Source: Chloroflexota bacterium (GTDB lineage Bacteria > Chloroflexota > Dehalococcoidia > Lucifugimonadales > Lucifugimonadaceae). From it: a DNA stretch of 43,567 bases. Numbering within the stretch: the first letter of the stretch is position 1; every line of letters begins with the position of its first letter. Shown in pieces: positions 37,107-43,567 of the stretch. The notes beneath the pieces were generated by a model that did not search any database, was not told where the DNA came from, and saw only the letters and a program-made list of their open reading frames with translations. The DNA is taken from contig JADFHP010000006.1 in the NCBI GenBank assembly GCA_022567135.1, positions 1-43,567 on the forward strand, written 5' to 3'. A program made the position numbers and the translations under genes.

Positions 37107-39689
37107 CTATAGAGCGTCCGCCAGCCGTTTTGCCTCGCGCTCGCGGAGCGCGACGTTTACACGCAGCTTCTCCAGGTGCTGCTCGAGCATGAGTCTGCCC
37201 TGCGGCACTTCATGGTCCTTGAAGAACGCCTCGACGTCCGCGGCAAGGTCTGGTTTGGAGAGCGCTTTGACGCCGCCCAGCATCCGCACGATGGTGTTTA
37301 TCGGGTACTTCTCGTTGATGTCTTCCCAGTTGGCCTTGATATGCTCCCAGCCCGCGATGCCGTGATCGCGATTCATCATGCAGGAGGCGATCACGAACGG
37401 CGCGTTCTGGGTGCGGATATCGCCGTTGAGCGTCATTGCCAGCGTGCGGTCGATCTGGGAGCGCTCCGGAAAGGCTGCGAGCGCGTACATGTAGCGCGTC
37501 TCTTCCTGCGGCGTTATCGGAGACTTGAAACGGCCAAGATACGTCTCGTAATCGGCATCGCTGCCCTTGTTCGCCACAACCGATGCGACGGCGGCGGCGA
37601 CGTTTGGCTCTATCGAGCCGGCATTCGCGAGATAGCGGTCGTGCATCTCGCCTGCGGTCGTCCGTGTCGCGGCATCGTCGCCTGCCACCCCCATGGCGCG
37701 GATTAGCAGGCCGCGCAGCTCGAGATCGCGCTCAGACTCGCCGGGCGAGGCCTCCCATCCCAGGCGGCCGTGGGCCGGCGCTACCAGGTCGCGTATGTAG
37801 GCCCTGAAGCGCTCGAGCGGCTCATCGTCGAGCAGCCTGCTGAGCTGGGTCAGTGCGCCGGTGAGCGAGGACCATACGTCGGGGTCGGTTTCGTCCTTGA
37901 ATCCGCTCGCAAACGCGAGGAACTCGGGCGACGTGGTGCCGCCTGTCATGACCGACGACCATGTATCGTCGACGACGCCGTAGCGCTCGATTGCGGTCAG
38001 GTTTTCGGCCATGGACGATACGAGGGAATCGAGGAGGCCGGCCGAGTACTCGACGCGGTAGAAGCCGTCGCCACCGGCGTTGACCAGGACAGAGTCTGCC
38101 GCTCTGTCGAGAGCGATCTCAATGGACCTATCTTCGAGGAGCTCACGCCGAACGGTTTCGCCACCTGCGGATCGGATTTTGATGACCAGCGGGACGGACC
38201 AGAGTGTCTCGTCAGCTTCTTCGGGAGGTGTGAAGAGGAACCGGCGCTGGGAGAGCGTCAGGGTCCGGCGGTCATCGGAGAGGCTTACGTTGACGATCGG
38301 GAAGCCGCGCTGGAATATCCATGAGTCCATGATCCGCCGTGCGGGCTGGCCGGTCACTTCTTCGATGGCGTCCCACAGGTCGCCTGTCTCGGTGTTCCCG
38401 TAGCTGTGCTTCTTGAGGTAGTGGCGTATGCCGTCGCGGAATCCCTCTTCGCCAAGAAACTGCTCGAGCTGTCTGAGGACGGAGCCACCCTTCTCGTAGG
38501 TGAGGAGGTCGAACATGCCCTCCGCGTCCTGCGGTGACTCGACGGGGTACTCGATCGGCCGGGTGCTGCCAAGCGAATCGACGTCGAATGCCGCCGACCG
38601 CTCGAGGCCGAACTGAACCCAGCGCTGCCATTTCGGCTGAAACGCATCGACGGCTGAGGTAGCCATGAATGTGGCGAAGGCTTCGTTGAGCCATATGCCG
38701 TTCCACCAGCGCATGGTGACGAGATCGCCGAACCACATGTGGGCGAGTTCGTGCGAGATCACGTCGGCGACCCGGGACAGCTCGCCCTGGGTGACCTTCT
38801 CGCGATCGAGGAGCAGCAGAACTTCCCGGAATGTGATGCAGCCTACGTTCTCCATGGCGCCTGCGGCGAAGTCCGGGACGGCTACGAGATCGACCTTCTT
38901 GTCGGGGTACGGGATGTCGTAATACTTCGAAAAGTGCCGGAGGCAGAACTCGCCGACTTCCAGGGCGTATTCAGCGAGGTGGCCTTTGCCGATGGGGTGG
39001 ACGATCCTCAGAGGAACGCCGTCGACGTCGACCGGGTCGGTCGCCTCGAAGGGGCCGACGATGAATGCGACGAGGTATGTCGACATCTTCATGGTGTCCG
39101 CGAACACCACGACGCGCTTGCCGTCTTCGCGGATTTCCGATGAGGTTTCGGGGCCGTTCGAGACTGCGAATTCGCCTTCGGGGACTATCAGCGTTACGCC
39201 GAACGTGGCCTTGAAGTCGGGCTCGTCGAAGCACGGGAACGCCCGCCGTGCGTCGGTCGACTCAAACTGCGTGGTGGCGATGTTGTGCTCGACGCCATCG
39301 TCGTCGGTGAAGCGCGACCTGTAGAAGCCGCGGAGCTTGTCGTTGAGGACGCCGGTGAACTTCACGTTGAGTGTGGCGCTGCCGGCCGAGGTCTCCGATG
39401 ACATGAAGATCGTCGCCCGCTCATCCTTCTCGTGCAGCACTATACCGGTCGAGCCAACGCCATCGAGAGATGCCGACAGTAGGTCCAGGTCTGCTGCGTT
39501 CAGGGTGAACTGAGACGTCGGTTCAGATATCTCCAACTCGATATCAACCGTGCCGGTGAACGTGGCGGCATCAAGATCGGGCTCGAGGGTGAGGGCATAG
39601 TGTGTGGGAATGACGGTTCGGGACAGGCGGTACGGGTTGGAGTTTGAAGTGGTCAACGGTGTTCCTGTAAACCTGAGCGTGAATTGCAA
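37107..39689 (-). CDS. M1-family aminopeptidase (PepN/puromycin-sensitive-like)
   Basis: GAMENVGCITFRE; HELAHMWFGDLVTMRWWNGIWLNEAFATFM (HExxHx18E); a TTG start at 39656 is possible. Confidence 0.95.
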   Translation of the reverse strand: MQFTLRFTGTPLTTSNSNPYRLSRTVIPTHYALTLEPDLDAATFTGTVDIELEISEPTSQFTLNAADLDLLSASLDGVGSTGIVLHEKDERATIFMSSETSAGSATLNVKFTGVLNDKLRGFYRSRFTDDDGVEHNIATTQFESTDARRAFPCFDEPDFKATFGVTLIVPEGEFAVSNGPETSSEIREDGKRVVVFADTMKMSTYLVAFIVGPFEATDPVDVDGVPLRIVHPIGKGHLAEYALEVGEFCLRHFSKYYDIPYPDKKVDLVAVPDFAAGAMENVGCITFREVLLLLDREKVTQGELSRVADVISHELAHMWFGDLVTMRWWNGIWLNEAFATFMATSAVDAFQPKWQRWVQFGLERSAAFDVDSLGSTRPIEYPVESPQDAEGMFDLLTYEKGGSVLRQLEQFLGEEGFRDGIRHYLKKHSYGNTETGDLWDAIEEVTGQPARRIMDSWIFQRGFPIVNVSLSDDRRTLTLSQRRFLFTPPEEADETLWSVPLVIKIRSAGGETVRRELLEDRSIEIALDRAADSVLVNAGGDGFYRVEYSAGLLDSLVSSMAENLTAIERYGVVDDTWSSVMTGGTTSPEFLAFASGFKDETDPDVWSSLTGALTQLSRLLDDEPLERFRAYIRDLVAPAHGRLGWEASPGESERDLELRGLLIRAMGVAGDDAATRTTAGEMHDRYLANAGSIEPNVAAAVASVVANKGSDADYETYLGRFKSPITPQEETRYMYALAAFPERSQIDRTLAMTLNGDIRTQNAPFVIASCMMNRDHGIAGWEHIKANWEDINEKYPINTIVRMLGGVKALSKPDLAADVEAFFKDHEVPQGRLMLEQHLEKLRVNVALREREAKRLADAL

Positions 39690-39750
39690 AGGATGAGATT
39701 ACCACCCGTCGGAGTTCCGAACCTGCTGTGGGTCGGCTGCTACCGGCACT

Positions 39751-40575
39751 CTACTCAGCCAGTCCGGCATCGGACCAGCCGCTTGCCACGTCTATGCAGC
39801 GCATGAACTCGACTCCGTCGCGGGCTTTCATGTGGTTGATGAGGCGCTCTAGCACCTGCAGCCGGCCGTGGTGGCCTGAAAAGTACGGGTGGAGGGTCAG
39901 GATGAGCGCGCCGCCGTCCCTGTAGGCACCCTCGAACTCCCACTCCCAGGCTTCGTAGACGGCCTTTGGGCTGGCCAGAGTCGAGGTTCTGCCCTGGGCG
40001 GGCGACCACGGGTAGTACGGCGCGTCGTCTAGCGACCAGTGGACGGGAATCTCCACCATCACGCCATCACCCGCGTCCACGAAATACGGCACGTCGTTGG
40101 CCATAAGACTCGAGTCGTAGATGAAGCCGCGCTCCTTGAGAAGCCGGAGCGAGTCGGCGCTGAGTTCCCATGACGGCGAGCGGTATCCGAGTGGTTTCTG
40201 GCCGGTGACGTCTTCGAGGATTGCGCTGGCGCGGTCGAGCAGCTCGCCCTCGTCTTCGTCCGGGCCGAGCGTCGCGGGAGGCTCATGCAGGTAGCCGTGG
40301 TGGGCGATCTCATGGCCCCGATCAGCGATATCGGTGATGCGCTCCGGGTGGCGCTCGGCAATCCAGCCGGGGACGAAGAACGACGCTGGAATGGCGTGTG
40401 TGTGCAGCAGGTCGAGGATGCGTGGCAGGCCGACCGTTGGGCCGAAGTCGCCCATCGAGAGCAGACTCGGCTTATCGGCCAGCGTCGGGTCCCTGCGAAG
40501 CGCGCCGGATGGACCGTCAACGTCGAAGGTCAGCATGGCGACGAGCCGTGTGTCGCCTGGCCATAATCCGGTCAT
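39751..40575 (-). CDS. Polysaccharide deacetylase-family (NodB/PuuE-like) protein
   Basis: MLTFDVDGPSG; PASFFVPGWIAERHPERI; GHEIAHHGYLHEPP; GYRSPSWELS. Confidence 0.88.
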   Translation of the reverse strand: MTGLWPGDTRLVAMLTFDVDGPSGALRRDPTLADKPSLLSMGDFGPTVGLPRILDLLHTHAIPASFFVPGWIAERHPERITDIADRGHEIAHHGYLHEPPATLGPDEDEGELLDRASAILEDVTGQKPLGYRSPSWELSADSLRLLKERGFIYDSSLMANDVPYFVDAGDGVMVEIPVHWSLDDAPYYPWSPAQGRTSTLASPKAVYEAWEWEFEGAYRDGGALILTLHPYFSGHHGRLQVLERLINHMKARDGVEFMRCIDVASGWSDAGLAE

Positions 40576-40595
40576 GGGCGCCTTCTCCGAGGGTG

Positions 40596-41486
40596 TTAGC
40601 TATCGTCTGGCGCAGGCGCGACCACGTCTGCGTAGAGGTGGCGTTTTGTGATTATGCCGCTGTGTAGAAAAACGTCCAGCGCAACGTCGTAAGACTCCTG
40701 GCTGATGGTGGGATCCGGGTTCCAGCAGCCGAGGCCCTGGTAGAACGAGATGGTTTTTTCCAGGACGGCCTGGTCGATGTCCGGGAAGAACTCTTTCTCC
40801 GCTGCCGCGATGTCCGCTGCGGGTGTCTCATTCACGTAGACGCGCGACTTGCGATAGGCCCGCATGAACGCCGCTGCTTCGTCGGTCTGCAAAAACTCGC
40901 GAGTGGCGATGACCGAGCTGAAGGCGACGGGTCCGATGGCCTCTCCGACCGAGGCGACGACGTGGCCGATGCCTTCCGATTCGAGCTGCTGCGGATACGG
41001 GCCCTGCAGGTGCACGTAGTCGCCCTGGCCATCGCGAAATGCCTTGTCGACGGCGTCTGCCTCGCCGGCGTCGATTGTGTCTATGTCGCCGTAGTCCACG
41101 CCCATCTTGTGGACGCCGTACTTGAACATTGCGAGCGGCTGGCCACCGATGTCGGCTATCACCTTTGCCCCCACGAGCTTGTCCCACGTGAAGTCGGGGT
41201 CCGGCTCGCGTCCGGCGATGAAGAAGCCGTCGCGCTCGTTGATCTGCGCGAAGTGGGCGATGGGCGGCGTCTCGCCGCGTTCGAGGAAGGCCCACGATGC
41301 CGAGACGGCTGCCTGCCCCACATGGGCGGTGCCTGCAACGACTGCGCCGACGGACGGGTCGTCCGGGGTGGCCGGCCTGTACGACGATTCGAGTCCCTCT
41401 TCTTCCAGGAAGCCGCCCGCGATAGTCGAGATCAACGGGCTGTAGAAGGCCGAGTGGCGGGAGACGATGATGTCGATCTTGCTCAT
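40596..41486 (-). CDS. NMT1/THI5/SsuA-like substrate-binding-fold protein without signal peptide
   Basis: MSKIDIIVSRHSAFYSPLISTIAGGFLEEEGLE...VGAVVAGTAHVGQAAVSASWAFLERG; WDKLVGAKVIADIGGQPLAMFKYGV. Confidence 0.75.
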   Translation of the reverse strand: MSKIDIIVSRHSAFYSPLISTIAGGFLEEEGLESSYRPATPDDPSVGAVVAGTAHVGQAAVSASWAFLERGETPPIAHFAQINERDGFFIAGREPDPDFTWDKLVGAKVIADIGGQPLAMFKYGVHKMGVDYGDIDTIDAGEADAVDKAFRDGQGDYVHLQGPYPQQLESEGIGHVVASVGEAIGPVAFSSVIATREFLQTDEAAAFMRAYRKSRVYVNETPAADIAAAEKEFFPDIDQAVLEKTISFYQGLGCWNPDPTISQESYDVALDVFLHSGIITKRHLYADVVAPAPDDS

Positions 41487-41601
41487 TCAGGCGGCTCCGG
41501 GAGTTCGATCGTGCCGGTTTATGCGACGCGGCAGGATGGCGATAGCGGACCGCTATTCTAGCGCCGGGCCGTTTGGGCGGCGTATAGGAGGGCCGAGGCC
41601 A

Positions 41602-43245
41602 CTACCCGCCCCTGGTGAACTCCAGCCTGAGGATTGGCCGCTTGGCGGTATCGTTGGTCTGCGTGCTGGCGAATCGTTTGGCGGTTGCGCCCCTAGTCTC
41701 GTCGCCCAGCAGGATCCAGCCAAAGTTTTCAGACGGGTCATCGAGCCAGCGCTGAACGTCGATCACCATCTGATCGGTGGATTCCCACGTGTACGCGCCA
41801 GCGCCTCCAACGGTCGTCTCAGCACTGGATTGGGGGCTGAAGTCGCCGCCCGAGTTGGTCCAGAGTTTGGAGTCAAATTGCGAGTGGAGCCAGGTCGCGT
41901 CACCGTCCGTCGAGTCGGTGCCTGCACCCTCATTTCCGGGGGCGTCGGAGGTGCCTTCGCCCCAATCGGTTTGAACCCTGTGCAGGGAAACGGCCGTGTC
42001 GCCGGCGATCGTCCGGGTCATCATCAGATCAAGGGTGGCGCGGGTGATCCGTGATCCGGCCGGGATAGAGCCTGCCACGTCGAATGCGATGAGGGCGCGC
42101 CGGGTTGATCCGTTGTTCGTCTTGCCGGCGAATAGGCTCGTCCCGCTGCCGTTGCTGAGCGTCCCTGCGCCGCTTTCGTAGAGCGTATTGTCTTTGAACG
42201 CGGTGATCGAGAAAGATTGAGCCACCGGCGTTGCTGTCGGCTCGGGGGCGGGCGTGGCCGTTGGGGCAGGAGCAGGAGTGGGGGTTGGCGTCGTCGCCAC
42301 TGGCGAGACGGTCGCGGGCGTCTGAGTAGGAGGTATCGCCGTTGGCTCCGGAGCTGCCTGAGGTTCTCCCGCTGAAAACCCGATGACGAGCCTGGGACGC
42401 TGACCTGGATCTTCACCCTGCGCGCTCACGAATCGCTTTGCCGTCTGGCCGTGAGATTCATCGCCGATGATGATCCAACCAAAGTTGCTCGACGCATCAT
42501 CCGCCCAGCGTTGAACGTCGGATACGAGTCCTTCTGTTGTGCCGAAGGAAGCTGCGCCGAAGCCGCCCAGGATGGCCTCTGCGCTTGGCTCTGCGATAAA
42601 GTCGCCTCCCTGTGATTTCCAGGTCTCGGCATCGAAGAACCTGTGCACCCAGGTGGCATCGCCGCTGGCGGCGGGTGCGCCGCCCCCCTCCTCGGCGGGC
42701 GCATCGGACTCGCCTTCTCCCCAGTCGGCGGTAACGCGGTGAACGGTCCCATTCGATTCACCCGATGAAGTCCGGTCGAGCTGTAGTTCGATGGTGGCAG
42801 TCACGATTGTGGCGCCCGAGGGGATAGAGTCGGTTAGATCGAACTGGATCAGCGCGCGACGCGCCTCGCCTCGGCCCGTTTTCCCAACAAATAGTGCCAT
42901 TCCCGCGCCATTGCTTAGCTCCCCGGATGTGCTTTCGTACAGAGTGTTGTCCTTGGATGCAGTAACCGTTACTGACTGAACTCCGTCAGGCACGGTTGGC
43001 GTGGGCGCGACGGCAACTGCGGGCGCGGTCGTTGCAGTAGGACTGGGTTCGGCAGAATCCACGGGCACGGTCGTGGAGGTGGGCTCCGGAGCCGCCGTCG
43101 GCGCCGGGGTGGACGTGGGCGCGGGACCGACGGTGACGACTGGCGCTGTTACCTCGTCGTCGCCGCCGCCGCAGGCGATTGCGATCATGACAATCGCGAA
43201 TGATGCGAACAGTAGTTGCCGCGACCTCGACCGGATTAGTGGCAT
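41602..43245 (-). CDS. Lipoprotein with two tandem DNRLRE-like beta-sandwich domains and TPTPAP linkers
   Basis: Lipobox IVMIAIAC; DNTLYESTSGELSNGAGMALFVGKTGRGEARRALIQFDL and DNTLYESGAGTLSNGSGTSLFAGKTNNGSTRRALIAFDV are clear repeats. Confidence 0.85.
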   Translation of the reverse strand: MPLIRSRSRQLLFASFAIVMIAIACGGGDDEVTAPVVTVGPAPTSTPAPTAAPEPTSTTVPVDSAEPSPTATTAPAVAVAPTPTVPDGVQSVTVTASKDNTLYESTSGELSNGAGMALFVGKTGRGEARRALIQFDLTDSIPSGATIVTATIELQLDRTSSGESNGTVHRVTADWGEGESDAPAEEGGGAPAASGDATWVHRFFDAETWKSQGGDFIAEPSAEAILGGFGAASFGTTEGLVSDVQRWADDASSNFGWIIIGDESHGQTAKRFVSAQGEDPGQRPRLVIGFSAGEPQAAPEPTAIPPTQTPATVSPVATTPTPTPAPAPTATPAPEPTATPVAQSFSITAFKDNTLYESGAGTLSNGSGTSLFAGKTNNGSTRRALIAFDVAGSIPAGSRITRATLDLMMTRTIAGDTAVSLHRVQTDWGEGTSDAPGNEGAGTDSTDGDATWLHSQFDSKLWTNSGGDFSPQSSAETTVGGAGAYTWESTDQMVIDVQRWLDDPSENFGWILLGDETRGATAKRFASTQTNDTAKRPILRLEFTRGG

Positions 43246-43450
43246 TTCACATCCTCTGCTTCTTCAGTTGCGCGTTCTGCAACGTCGGACTCTGTTCGTA
43301 GAGAGAGACACCAAGAGGTAATTCGCTCATATCATACCGGCGGTTCACTCCGCTTAACCTGGCGGCGCTCTCTTTGACATCTGGGTGATGTAGATTTGGC
43401 CTGGTTGTTATCGATGCCAGTGCCACATCGACTTGAAGAGGTCTAAGTAT

Positions 43451-43567
43451 TTGCTCGATCTGAAAATCGCCGACGGGGAGATCATCGACGGTACCGGCAG
43501 CCCGGGCTTTTTCGGCACGGTGCTGGTCGAGGTCGACACAGTAAAGATTCACCGTGGCGCCCACTCG
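43451..43567 (+). CDS. N-terminal part of an amidohydrolase (N-acyl-D-amino-acid deacylase/dihydroorotase-like), runs off the window
   Basis: LLDLKIADGEIIDGTGSPGFFGTVLVEVDTVKIHRGAHS, open to the last base. Confidence 0.55.
   Translation, partial: MLDLKIADGEIIDGTGSPGFFGTVLVEVDTVKIHRGAHS

Noticed and set aside
43247-43564. 105-aa minus-strand ORF at the window end
   Set aside because: The plus strand from 43451 encodes an amidohydrolase N-terminus (LLDLKIADGEIIDGTGSPGF), so the minus ORF is most likely a shadow.
1-43567. CRISPR array, tRNA, rRNA, prophage or transposase
   Set aside because: No regularly spaced repeats, tRNA T-loop/acceptor patterns, rRNA motifs or phage/IS proteins recognised by eye; a tRNAscan-SE, Infernal and ISfinder search would be decisive.

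Overview
GC-rich bacterial chromosomal window with about 43 supportable protein genes. I found no tRNA, rRNA, CRISPR array, integrase or transposase. The gene mix (two enolase-superfamily sugar-acid dehydratases, haloalkane dehalogenase-like hydrolase, PPi-type phosphofructokinase, GreA with an extra N-terminal domain) suggests a Chloroflexota/Dehalococcoidia-like (possibly SAR202-type) genome; this is inference only. Main blocks: (a) surface-decoration-like cassette: cytidylyltransferase, LicD-family protein, HisC/CobD-like aminotransferase; (b) operon of HtrA-like protease, two crotonases and an acyl-CoA synthetase; (c) rpmH-rnpA-yidD-[beta-propeller lipoprotein]-yidC-jag cluster, including an rpmH missed by the ORF track; (d) CaCA antiporter plus GlcD-GlcF-type fusion oxidoreductase; (e) an accessory patch with larC and enolase-superfamily fragments followed by three tandem paralogous small membrane proteins sharing a C-terminal C-x(13-15)-C-x2-C-x13-H motif; (f) brnTA toxin-antitoxin next to a truncated response-regulator start; (g) sugar-acid catabolism genes; (h) housekeeping genes (rsgA, M1 aminopeptidase) and repeat-bearing lipoproteins. 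Strongest candidates for something undescribed: the tandem C3H membrane family, the GreA fusion, the 104-nt yidC/jag overlap that encodes YidC's basic tail, and a cytidylyltransferase with no conventional start codon but a well-spaced Shine-Dalgarno before an in-frame ATC.
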